From Deltaproteobacteria bacterium (GTDB lineage Bacteria > Desulfobacterota > Desulfobulbia > Desulfobulbales > Desulfobulbaceae): a stretch of 5,884 bases of DNA. The notes beneath the pieces were generated by a model. It did not search any database and had not been told where the DNA came from. It saw only the letters and a list, made by a program, of their open reading frames with translations. Within the stretch, counting starts at the first letter, position 1; every line of letters starts with the position of its first letter. Of this stretch, positions 1-5,813 are shown piece after piece. The DNA is taken from positions 1 to 5,884 of the forward strand of contig JAJRVA010000037.1 in NCBI GenBank assembly GCA_024277485.1, read 5' to 3'. The translations under genes were made by a program, and so were the position numbers.

Positions 1-123
1 CTGTTTGAGCATATCCAGCAGGATAAGAAGCAGTGGACGGTTCAGGACGGGAAAAAGAGGCTTGGGACGCAGGAGCGTATACGGGCGCAGACGGGTTCCA
101 AGTCCTGCGGCAAGAAGCATTGA
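1..123 (+). CDS. C-terminal end of an unidentified protein (5' truncated)
   Basis: Frame 1 is open from the window edge to a TGA at 121-123, giving the last 40 residues of a protein whose start lies outside the window. The translation begins LFEHIQQDKKQWTV and ends RIRAQTGSKSCGKKH. It is hydrophilic and basic, with one cysteine near the end and no membrane segment. Codon third positions are mostly G or C, as in the confident genes here, which supports real coding. A +1-frame open reading frame across the same DNA (5-205) gives an arginine/serine-rich, low-quality translation and was not chosen. I do not recognise the family from this tail. It is codirectional with hisHF but 169 bp upstream of it, so co-transcription is possible but not shown. 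Confidence 0.5.
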   Translation: MFEHIQQDKKQWTVQDGKKRLGTQERIRAQTGSKSCGKKH

Positions 124-178
124 CTGCATGGCTCTGAAATTTCCGGTAACCGAATCCTGTAAAATCTTTATCTTTCAC

Positions 179-206
179 TTGCGGACGACGCTGCATTTGC
201 GATAGT
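179..206 (+). promoter_or_regulatory. Weak candidate sigma-70 promoter for hisHF
   Basis: In the 169-bp gap before hisHF, TTGCGG (179-184) and GATAGT (201-206) are separated by 16 bp and resemble a -35/-10 pair. Each has mismatches to consensus. No other clear regulatory structure, attenuator or RNA was seen in 124-292. Confidence 0.2.
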
Positions 207-292
207 GTCTGTCGATGATAAAAAAGACCGCAGGGTCATTCGCAACCACTTACTGAAGAATACCCTTTTACTCCCATTTCGGACAGAAAAAC

Positions 293-1870
293 ATGATATC
301 TCTTTTAGACTACGGCGCCGGCAATGTCAGGTCTGTCGTCAATGCGCTTGAAAAGCTTGGCGAGACTGTGCAGACAGTGAACTCCGGCCGGGACATACTT
401 CATGCCGACCGGCTTGTTTTCCCCGGGGTCGGCAGTTTCGGCTCCATGATGGAAATCCTGCACAGCAAGGGCTTTGTGGCGCCCCTCACGGAGTACCTGG
501 AATCGGGGAAACCTTTTTTCGGCATCTGCCTCGGACTGCAGGCCCTTTTCAGCAGCAGTGAAGAAGCGCCGGATGTTGCCGGCCTGTCCATAATCCCGGG
601 GACGGTAAAACGGTTCACCGTCAACCTTGCAGTCCCCCATATCGGCTGGAACGGCATCAAAGTCCACCAGCTTTCCCGGATTTTCAACGGCCTGCGCGGA
701 GACGAAAAATTTTATTTTGTCCACTCGTACCATGTTGCGCCGGACTCGGATGAATATGTCCTGACAACAACCGATTACGGGTATGAGTTTGCCTCGGCAA
801 TCCGGAAAAACAACATTACAGCCACCCAGTTCCACCCTGAAAAAAGCGGCAGAGCAGGTCTCGCCCTGCTTGAAAATTTCCTGGCTGAAACCCGGGAGGA
901 GATCATTCCGTCATCCTGCCCGGACAAGACCAGGCTGGCCAGGCGGATAATTGCCTGTCTTGACGTGCGGACCAATGACCAGGGCGACCTGGTGGTGACC
1001 AAGGGGGACCAGTATGATGTCCGGGAAAACGGCAATGTCCGCAACCTGGGCAAGCCCGTCCAGTTAGCCGGCAGATACTATGAGGAGGGAGCGGACGAGA
1101 TCACCTTTCTCAACATTACCGGCTTCCGTGATTTTCCGCTTAAAGACATGCCCATGCTCGAAGTCCTTGAAAACACATCGAAAAACGTCTTTGTCCCGCT
1201 GACTATCGGTGGAGGGATACGCGACTACCGGGACAAGGACGGGCACAGGTATTCTGCCCTTGAGGTCGCATCCGAATACTTTCGCTCAGGCGCCGACAAG
1301 ATATCCATCGGCAGTGATGCCGTCCTTATCGTGGAAGAGGTGCTGCAGACCGGCAGGGCCACCGGGATGAGTTCCATTGAGCAGATTGCCCGGGTGTACG
1401 GCAACCAGGCGGTTGTGATCTCGGTTGACCCGCGCCGCGTGTACGTGAACACACCTGAAGAAGTGCGGCACCATACCATCGAGACAGCGATCCCTGGTCC
1501 GGAAGGAGAAAAATTCTGCTGGTACCAGTGTACTATAAAGGGGGGACGCGAAGGCCGTGATCTGGACGCGGTAACACTTGCCACGGTCTGCGAACAGCTT
1601 GGCGCCGGAGAGATACTGCTCAACTGCATTGACCGGGACGGGACCAACTCGGGCTTTGACCTGGAACTGATCAATGCGGTAAAAAATGCGGTATCAATAC
1701 CGGTCATCGCCTCAAGCGGGGCGGGCAGCCCTGACCACTTCATCGAGGTCTTCACGGAAACACGCGCAGAGGCAGCCCTGGCCGCAGGAATTTTCCACCG
1801 CCGTGAGGTCGCCATCAGCGAGGTCAAGGCAAGACTACGCGGCAGCGTCCCGGTCAGGGAAGAAAAATAG
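293..1870 (+). CDS. hisHF: Imidazole glycerol phosphate synthase, fused glutaminase-cyclase (HisH-HisF, eukaryotic HIS7 type)
   Basis: This cytoplasmic enzyme of histidine biosynthesis converts PRFAR plus glutamine-derived ammonia to imidazole glycerol phosphate and AICAR. Residues 1-200 are a class I glutamine amidotransferase. The nucleophile is Cys79 in GICLG, and His181 and Glu183 in QFHPEKSG complete the triad. Residues about 216-515 are the HisF (beta/alpha)8 barrel, with the catalytic aspartates expected at Asp224 (ACLDVR) and Asp379 (VVISVDPRR) and a phosphate-binding PLTIGGGIR at 302-310. Bacteria and archaea usually carry hisH and hisF as separate genes of about 200 and 255 codons; this 525-residue fusion is close to yeast HIS7 in length. 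It also has HIS7-like barrel insertions at 311-330 (DYRDKDGHRY) and about 385-424 (PGPEGEKFCWYQCTIKGGRE). The ATG at 293 gives the standard HisH N-terminus (MISLLDYGAGN); the ribosome site is weak (GGA about 9 nt upstream). No other his gene is adjacent. The gene ends just before a strong hairpin. Confidence 0.96.
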   Translation: MISLLDYGAGNVRSVVNALEKLGETVQTVNSGRDILHADRLVFPGVGSFGSMMEILHSKGFVAPLTEYLESGKPFFGICLGLQALFSSSEEAPDVAGLSIIPGTVKRFTVNLAVPHIGWNGIKVHQLSRIFNGLRGDEKFYFVHSYHVAPDSDEYVLTTTDYGYEFASAIRKNNITATQFHPEKSGRAGLALLENFLAETREEIIPSSCPDKTRLARRIIACLDVRTNDQGDLVVTKGDQYDVRENGNVRNLGKPVQLAGRYYEEGADEITFLNITGFRDFPLKDMPMLEVLENTSKNVFVPLTIGGGIRDYRDKDGHRYSALEVASEYFRSGADKISIGSDAVLIVEEVLQTGRATGMSSIEQIARVYGNQAVVISVDPRRVYVNTPEEVRHHTIETAIPGPEGEKFCWYQCTIKGGREGRDLDAVTLATVCEQLGAGEILLNCIDRDGTNSGFDLELINAVKNAVSIPVIASSGAGSPDHFIEVFTETRAEAALAAGIFHRREVAISEVKARLRGSVPVREEK

Positions 1871-1882
1871 CGTAAGGGCGCC

Positions 1883-1922
1883 CACCAAAAAAGCCGGGGC
1901 ATGAGCCCCGGCTTTTTTGGTG
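1883..1922. terminator. Bidirectional rho-independent terminator between convergent genes
   Basis: A perfect 18-bp inverted repeat (arms 1883-1900 and 1905-1922) has a 4-nt ATGA loop. The GC-rich core GCCGGGGC/GCCCCGGC is flanked by A6 on the left and T6 on the right. On either strand this gives a hairpin with a U-run on its 3' side. It lies 12 bp after the hisHF stop and 74 bp beyond the stop of the oppositely oriented cytochrome gene, so it can serve both. Confidence 0.92.
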
Positions 1923-1996
1923 CTTATTATAACTGTTTTCGGCCAGAATACCGGGCAAGGCGCAAGGAAACCCTCCTCACCCCTCACTCAGAGCAA

Positions 1997-3478
1997 TCAC
2001 TCCGGCTCATCATGACACAGGTCGCAGTCCTGCGGGATGACGTTGCCGATCTTGCTTGTATGCTCATCGTCATGGCAGCGCCAGCAGCCGTATCCTTCGT
2101 CGGCATCCTGGTGGCCGATATGCTGGCGATAGGTCCCCCAGGTGATCTTCATGTTGGGCCAGACATTGTTCTTCCAGTGTTCAAGGAGAAACTGACCGGC
2201 CTTGACAAGAAGTTCACCATTCTCTTCCACATATGCCTTGCCGTGGCGCTCCGCCTGCAGCTCTATCAGGGTCTTGATCAGGAGCTCATCAGCCTCATCA
2301 CGCGTGGCATATTCCTTTTCCAGCACCGTGATGCTGTCCTCGCGGATACCGGGAAGGCTCGGATCGATCTGACGACCTAACAGGCCGTAATCGACAACTT
2401 CCACAAGCCTGTTATTGATATGGGTCGGACGGTTGTGGCAGTCAATGCAGTCCATGGTCCGCCATTCAGGCACCTCTCCAGCCCCTTCACCTTCGGCCTG
2501 CTCACCATGGTCAATATCATACTCCTCCACAACACCATCGGGACGGGTAACCTTGACCTTGCCTATCAGGGTCCGGGTTTTATTCAGGGGCTGGTATTCA
2601 ACCTTGACATCGCTGCTCACATGCCAGTGGATACCTTCAAACTCCTCGGTAACCGGATTGCGACCGCCGATATGCAGGGATATCTCCTGGATCTCCGGGT
2701 TTTCCTGGTCATCATTGGAAAAGGAAACAAACTTCTTTACCCTTTTGCCGTGGAACTTTTCAGGCCAGTGACATTCCTCGCAGGTATCACGCGCCGGGCG
2801 GAGATGTTCGACCGGAGCAGGAATGGGCCGGCTGAAATTATCCGTAAAAACAGCAACAACCTGCCTCAGACCGGAAATCTTGGCCTTGACGAACCAGGAT
2901 GCGCCGGGACCGATGTGACATTCAGCGCATTTGACCTTTGAATGAGGAGACCGCTTGTATGCGGTGTACTCGGGCGCCATTACCTTATGGCAGAGTTTAC
3001 CGCAGAAATACGGTGATTCGGTAAAATGATACGCTTCGTAGCCGATAACGGTCAGGATGGCCACATTGAGGACGGTCAGGGCTAAAAAACCGACCATGTA
3101 TTTTTTATGACGGGGATTGCTTAAGTCAATGCAGAGTGACCGGTCATCAAGATGCGCGCCCAGGGAATCCTTCAGCCAGTGCTTCCTGTTGATATAACAG
3201 GCCAGCGGGATAATCAGCAGGCCCGTAACCATGAATCCCGGCAGAATCATGTAGCTCAGGGCCGCAAAGTAAGGATTCTCCACAAGGCCCAGCATGTCCA
3301 GGGCCAGACCGATCAGCATCAGGACCACACTGATGGTCGTGGTGGCAACACCGATGAGTCCCAGCGGTGTACGCCACATCGCGTACAGACAATTCTCCCA
3401 CAGTCCCCTGTCGGGGATCTGAGGCGGTGGTATCAGCTCTTCTCCACTGGGGCTGGTTTCTTCATTTTGATTAGCCAT
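1997..3478 (-). CDS. NapC/NirT-family multihaem c-type cytochrome, membrane-bound (six haem sites)
   Basis: A 493-residue membrane cytochrome, probably a quinol-oxidising electron-transfer protein that passes electrons from the menaquinone pool to periplasmic partners. Three hydrophobic helices lie at about 39-62, 74-96 and 128-148. The rest should be periplasmic and holds five CXXCH sites (184-188 CAECH, 233-237 CEECH, 344-348 CIDCH, 465-469 CWRCH, 485-489 CDLCH) plus a CX3CH site, CGKLCH, at 159-164. The NapC/NrfH-like core spans about 150-245 (HKVMAPEYTAY, SPHSKVKCAECHIGPGAS, RPARDTCEECHWPEKF). Canonical NapC/NrfH proteins have one helix and four haems in about 200 residues, so this is an extended relative. 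It resembles inner-membrane cytochromes of Geobacter such as ImcH in general plan, but I cannot assign orthology. The ATG at 3476-3478 is preceded by AGGAGGG with 10-nt spacing, lying inside the end of the upstream gene. Start and stop frames overlap by 8 bp, indicating translational coupling. Its terminal electron acceptor cannot be read from the window. Confidence 0.9.
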   Translation of the reverse strand: MANQNEETSPSGEELIPPPQIPDRGLWENCLYAMWRTPLGLIGVATTTISVVLMLIGLALDMLGLVENPYFAALSYMILPGFMVTGLLIIPLACYINRKHWLKDSLGAHLDDRSLCIDLSNPRHKKYMVGFLALTVLNVAILTVIGYEAYHFTESPYFCGKLCHKVMAPEYTAYKRSPHSKVKCAECHIGPGASWFVKAKISGLRQVVAVFTDNFSRPIPAPVEHLRPARDTCEECHWPEKFHGKRVKKFVSFSNDDQENPEIQEISLHIGGRNPVTEEFEGIHWHVSSDVKVEYQPLNKTRTLIGKVKVTRPDGVVEEYDIDHGEQAEGEGAGEVPEWRTMDCIDCHNRPTHINNRLVEVVDYGLLGRQIDPSLPGIREDSITVLEKEYATRDEADELLIKTLIELQAERHGKAYVEENGELLVKAGQFLLEHWKNNVWPNMKITWGTYRQHIGHQDADEGYGCWRCHDDEHTSKIGNVIPQDCDLCHDEPE

Positions 3479-4394
3479 CTCCCTTGTTCCCTCCTATCTT
3501 ATTGTGTAAAATCAAGCTCATTCGCTCGCCTGTTTCACGAACTTTCGCCAAAAGCTCCAGGCTTTCCTCATCATCAACCTGTTCGCTCTGATCAATCAGC
3601 AGCTGTGTATAATTAATTATGCCGGTCAGGTAGTTGCTCAGGTTATTCAACTCCTTCGGAGAAAGGGTAAATATCCCCTTGCCCTCTCCACCATGAACAG
3701 CAGCATAGGCCCCCTCGGCAAGCATCAGGTTAACCTGACGGGTCAGTTCCGCGATCTCCCTGCACGACTTCGGGTCAACAGCCAGAGGTTCCTGCAGGTC
3801 CGGCTCCTCCAGGTACCGGGCCAGAGAAATAAGCGGTATCAGTGCCTTCTGATACAAAAACAGTACCAGCAGAGACACGCTTGCTATCATAAATGTCAGG
3901 GCGCCGATGGCAAGCCCCTGGAACCGGACCAGCCGTGTCTTCATCTGACCGCTCAACACCCGGTCAAACTGCATCAGGTTCTCCGAGAGTATCCTGAGCT
4001 GATCGTGCAGCTGCACCGCGGTTTCGCGATCCTGCGGATTCTCGATAACCTTTCTGGCAAGCAGCGCTATACCGGGCAGATCCACCTGGTTTATGAGGGC
4101 CAGCTTATACTCTCCCGGCACCAGGGCGCTTTCAAGGAGCCTTGAGAGGTCACTGTTCAGGGCATCCACCTTGCTTGCCACGGCCTCAGCATCGCCCGGC
4201 TCGCCTGTTATCATGGTCCTGGTCAGGTGTTCACGCAGGGTGTCGAACCTGAACAAAATCTTTTCACCCTGATAAATAATGGTGTCGAATTCCCGCGTAA
4301 ACCTGTACTGCAGAAGTCCCAGGACAACGACCAGCGCTAAAAATGCAGCAACCGCACAAAACACACCGAACAAAATCTTCCGCAGCGAGACCAT
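3471..4394 (-). CDS. Two-helix membrane sensor-like protein with degenerate histidine-kinase dimerisation region, no ATPase domain
   Basis: This 307-residue protein has the architecture of the front half of a sensor kinase. TM1 lies at about 7-29 and a mostly helical periplasmic domain at about 30-157. TM2 follows at about 160-182, a HAMP-like linker at 183-230, and a segment at about 245-300 resembling a DHp (HisKA) hairpin: ELNNLSNYLTGIINYTQLL followed by LLAKVRETGERMSLI. In active kinases this box reads roughly HE(L/I)NNPLTGI. Here the histidine position is Lys or Asn depending on alignment, and the protein ends right after the second helix, with no N, G1 or G2 boxes. Phosphotransfer is therefore unlikely; a scaffold, signal-transmission or cytochrome-partner role is inference. 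The start is fixed by an in-frame TAA two codons upstream of the ATG at 4392-4394; no strong Shine-Dalgarno is visible. The stop TAA (3471-3473) lies inside the first codons of the downstream cytochrome gene, so the two form an operon. Confidence 0.75.
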   Translation of the reverse strand: MVSLRKILFGVFCAVAAFLALVVVLGLLQYRFTREFDTIIYQGEKILFRFDTLREHLTRTMITGEPGDAEAVASKVDALNSDLSRLLESALVPGEYKLALINQVDLPGIALLARKVIENPQDRETAVQLHDQLRILSENLMQFDRVLSGQMKTRLVRFQGLAIGALTFMIASVSLLVLFLYQKALIPLISLARYLEEPDLQEPLAVDPKSCREIAELTRQVNLMLAEGAYAAVHGGEGKGIFTLSPKELNNLSNYLTGIINYTQLLIDQSEQVDDEESLELLAKVRETGERMSLILHNKIGGNKGDG

Positions 4395-4795
4395 GAATTA
4401 CGCACCATGTCAGTGGTGTATGTTCTGAAGCAGGGACTTTCAAAGCCGGCACGTATCGGCCCGGTATCTACCACACCCGGATTTTGAGGCATGCAGAAAA
4501 TATCACCTGATATGGCCGGTATCCCTGGAAAAATCCTGTTGTACGGCGACAGCGGTTCCAATGAACGCTGCCCCCGGGAAAACCTTCAACGGAGCATCAC
4601 TTATACATACAACAAAAGCCGGGGAGATCACATCTCCCCGGCTTGTCCGTTCTCACCTGTTGGTAAACGAACCTTCAGTCTCTATTTTCAAGGTATCAAA
4701 ACCTTTTTATTTACATCAAAAGTGGTGTTCAGCTCAATACTTTTTTTCTATTAAAAATAATTTTTTATACAAAAGCAAGTAATCTCTCTTTTCAA
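4395..4795. other. Non-coding interval between the small-protein array and the sensor-cytochrome operon
   Basis: These 401 bp hold no convincing gene. Open frames here (for example 4337-4561 on -, 4491-4782 on +) have no family-like sequence and run over the terminator or into a neighbour. Contents are the hairpin terminator at 4616-4644 and an AT-rich stretch (about 4677-4795) that would be the 3' untranslated region of the small-protein operon. About 220 bp (4395-4615) must contain the promoter of the sensor-cytochrome operon. On the - strand a TTGAAA about 17 nt from a poor -10 near 4410-4440 is the best I can find, and it is not convincing. Confidence 0.6.
4616..4644 (-). terminator. Rho-independent terminator of the small-protein operon
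   Basis: A perfect 13-bp inverted repeat has arms 4616-4628 and 4632-4644 and a 3-nt loop; its core is GCCGGGGAGAT/ATCTCCCCGGC. On the - strand the stem is followed by TTTTGTTG, a usable though imperfect U-run. On the + strand it is followed by GTCCG, so it is oriented for - strand transcription. It lies about 150 bp after the stop of the last small gene. Confidence 0.75.
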
Positions 4796-5011
4796 TTAGA
4801 ACCCTGCGACAGCATTGACCCAGTTGCCAAGCAGTGAAACCGGGCCGCCACTCGCGGCAATGCCGCCGGCAAAACATGCCAGACTCCAGGTTACGACAAG
4901 CAGTGATGCAATGCCTGCTGTATAGATACCGGCCCTGGAAACTTCTGCTGCTGCTGATACCTTTTCTTCTGCCTGGGCCTTAACCCGGATTTTGACTGCT
5001 GTCCCTTTCAT
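4796..5011 (-). CDS. Small single-helix membrane protein, array member 3
   Basis: A 71-residue protein of unknown function, last of three tandem paralogues. The N-terminal 26 residues are polar and basic (MKGTAVKIRVKAQAEEK, then EVSRAG). A hydrophobic segment at about 29-54 follows, then a short conserved tail (ASGGPVSLLGNW, ending VAGF). The positive N-terminus predicts N-in, with the tail outside the inner membrane. It is identical at about 44 of 71 positions to the middle gene's product, aligned without gaps. It shares Cys46 with that protein but not with the first. The start is supported by GGGGAAG 4 nt upstream of the ATG (5016-5022). It is 47 bp downstream of the middle gene and should share its transcript. 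No known domain was recognised. Conservation of length, start and motif across three copies makes it a real gene. Confidence 0.85.
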   Translation of the reverse strand: MKGTAVKIRVKAQAEEKVSAAAEVSRAGIYTAGIASLLVVTWSLACFAGGIAASGGPVSLLGNWVNAVAGF

Positions 5012-5058
5012 TTTTCTTCCCCGTAAATATGCTTTGAATCAGTTGACCTGGTTTTTAC

Positions 5059-5274
5059 TTACATTCCGGTAACAGACTTGAACCAGTTACCAACCAGGGA
5101 GAGCGGACCGCCGCTTGCGGCAAGGCCGCCGACAAAACATGCCAGGCCCCAGATTCCGATAAGCGCTGATGCGATGCCTACTGTATAGACACCGGCCTTG
5201 GAAACTTCTGACGTGGCTGTTGTCTTTTCTCCTGCCTGGGTCCTGACGCGGGTATTAACTGTTGTTCCTTTCAT
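5059..5274 (-). CDS. Small single-helix membrane protein, array member 2
   Basis: A 71-residue paralogue of its two neighbours; family unknown to me. A basic N-terminus (MKGTTVNTRVRTQ) leads through EVSKAGVYT into a hydrophobic helix at about 29-54 containing W42, C46 and F47. The glycine-rich signature GGLAASGGPLSLVGNW follows at 49-64, and the protein ends SVTGM. Small residues spaced through the helix and its end (G49, G50, S54, G55, G56) would allow tight helix packing, so oligomerisation or docking to a larger membrane complex is plausible, but this is inference. A very strong ribosome site (GGAGG at 5282-5286, followed by AAGGAAA) precedes the ATG. It is 56 bp downstream of the first gene, on the same strand. 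Double-glycine pairs resemble bacteriocin leader ends, but they fall after the hydrophobic segment, which does not fit that model. Confidence 0.87.
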   Translation of the reverse strand: MKGTTVNTRVRTQAGEKTTATSEVSKAGVYTVGIASALIGIWGLACFVGGLAASGGPLSLVGNWFKSVTGM

Positions 5275-5330
5275 TTTCCTTCCTCCGGGTAATTTCTCTT
5301 TCTTTCTTTTTCACTATGACTGAATGTGTC

Positions 5331-5543
5331 TTAACCGAATACAGCCTGGATCCAGTTGGAAACAAGCGGCATTACTCCGCCGCTGGCAAGTATCCCGCCG
5401 ACAAATGCTGTAATAACCCAGGCCCCTACGAGTCCGGCTGCTATTGCCAGTGTCGTGATTGCGGCCTTGTTTACCTCTGTATTGGCATGTACTTTCTCTG
5501 CATTTTTTGCTCTTGTCTTTACTGCTGCGTCTGTTCTTTTCAT
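5331..5543 (-). CDS. Small single-helix membrane protein, array member 1 (promoter-proximal)
   Basis: A 70-residue protein, the first and most divergent of the three paralogues (about 31 of 70 positions identical to member 2, no gaps). It has a basic, polar N-terminus (MKRTDAAVKTRAKNAEK), the shared EVNKA at 23-27, a hydrophobic helix at about 29-54 and the signature F-V-G-G-x-x-A-S-G-G at 47-56, then LVSNW and a terminal VFG. It lacks Cys46 (Ala here) and the Pro57 of the other two. AAAGGAG (5550-5556) sits 6 nt before the ATG, a near-ideal ribosome site. The sigma-54 promoter upstream predicts a 5' leader of about 63 nt. Function is unknown. Regulation by a sigma-54 activator suggests an inducible rather than housekeeping role. 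Confidence 0.87.
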   Translation of the reverse strand: MKRTDAAVKTRAKNAEKVHANTEVNKAAITTLAIAAGLVGAWVITAFVGGILASGGVMPLVSNWIQAVFG

Positions 5544-5616
5544 TGTGTGCTCCTTTATTTTTTTCTTTGGTCTCTGTATTCCCGAGACTCATTGTTGCTT
5601 GTCTTGCCCCTTATAT

Positions 5617-5632
5617 TGCACCCGCTGTGCCA
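5617..5632 (-). promoter_or_regulatory. Sigma-54 (-24/-12) promoter of the small-protein array
   Basis: On the - strand the site reads TGGCACAGCGGGTGCA. The -24 element TGGCAC is a perfect match. The invariant GG (5631-5630) and GC (5619-5618) are separated by exactly 10 nt as RpoN requires, and the -12 element is GTGCA against consensus TTGCA. The predicted transcript start is near 5606, about 63 nt before the first ATG. The flanking AT-rich DNA upstream (5633-5715) could bend, but I found no convincing IHF match. Confidence 0.82.
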
Positions 5633-5645
5633 GAAAATATTTCTC

Positions 5646-5662
5646 AACGCAAAAAAAGCGTT
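5646..5662. other. Short inverted repeat with A7/T7 loop upstream of the sigma-54 promoter
   Basis: AACGC (5646-5650) and GCGTT (5658-5662) flank a run of seven A. It lies 14 bp upstream of the -24 element, between promoter and enhancer cluster. It may simply be a bent A-tract. The 5-bp stem is too weak for a confident terminator call, although on the - strand it could also slow read-through from the upstream gene. Confidence 0.3.
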
Positions 5663-5744
5663 TTAGCGCGTAACATATTGTTTTCACATGTTTATTTTTT
5701 TCATAATCGTGATTCAGCACTGGTCTCGTTCTGCCTGCCACAGG

Positions 5745-5804
5745 GCAACATGTTGCGCAACATGTGTAGCACGTGCAACACCCAAGCGCAACACATTGCG
5801 TTGC
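5745..5804. promoter_or_regulatory. Enhancer-like cluster of GCAACA/TGTTGC half-sites with an 18-bp perfect palindrome
   Basis: GCAACA occurs at 5745, 5757, 5775 and 5788, and TGTTGC at 5751, with near matches TGTAGC at 5765 and CGTTGC at 5799. The palindrome ACATGTTGCGCAACATGT is perfect at 5748-5765. A second near palindrome with one mismatch pair (TGTAGCAC/GTGCAACA) occupies 5765-5780. The cluster is centred about 140-170 bp upstream of the predicted start at 5606, the usual range for activator sites of NtrC-family proteins. It lies immediately after the 3' end of a gene with a Fis-type DNA-binding tail. That the regulator binds here is inference. Confidence 0.65.
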
Positions 5805-5813
5805 TCGCACCAC

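Noticed and set aside
1225..1902. 225-residue open frame on the - strand opposite hisHF
   Set aside because: It is a shadow of hisHF, whose catalytic motifs and barrel are unambiguous; the antisense translation is rich in Ser/Arg/Pro with no domain pattern and begins inside the terminator.
1901..2380. 159-residue open frame on the + strand opposite the cytochrome gene
   Set aside because: It starts in the terminator loop and lies over haem-binding codons of the cytochrome; no ribosome site and no recognisable family.
3471..4394. Sensor-like gene as a frameshifted histidine kinase pseudogene
   Set aside because: The reading frame is intact to its stop, overlaps the cytochrome gene in an operon-like way, and no ATPase-domain sequence is found in any frame downstream.
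4690..4712. AAGGT-N6-ACCTT hairpin followed by T-rich DNA on the + strand
   Set aside because: Only a 5-bp weak stem, and no + strand gene ends here.
4796..5543. Small proteins as double-glycine-leader bacteriocins
   Set aside because: The GG pairs are at residues 49-50 and 55-56, after the hydrophobic segment, leaving only about 15-20 residues beyond; no ABC peptidase-transporter or immunity gene is visible in the window.
5314..5592. 92-residue frame on the - strand overlapping small-protein gene 1 in another frame
   Set aside because: The overlapping frame gives a Lys/Arg/Asn-rich sequence without similarity to the other array members, whereas the 70-residue frame aligns to both paralogues and has a good ribosome site.
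5589..5813. Cysteine-rich 74-residue frame on the - strand starting with GTG right after the regulator's stop
   Set aside because: The cysteines come from the repeated TGTTGC half-sites, there is no Shine-Dalgarno at the GTG, and the frame runs across the half-site cluster and the sigma-54 promoter.
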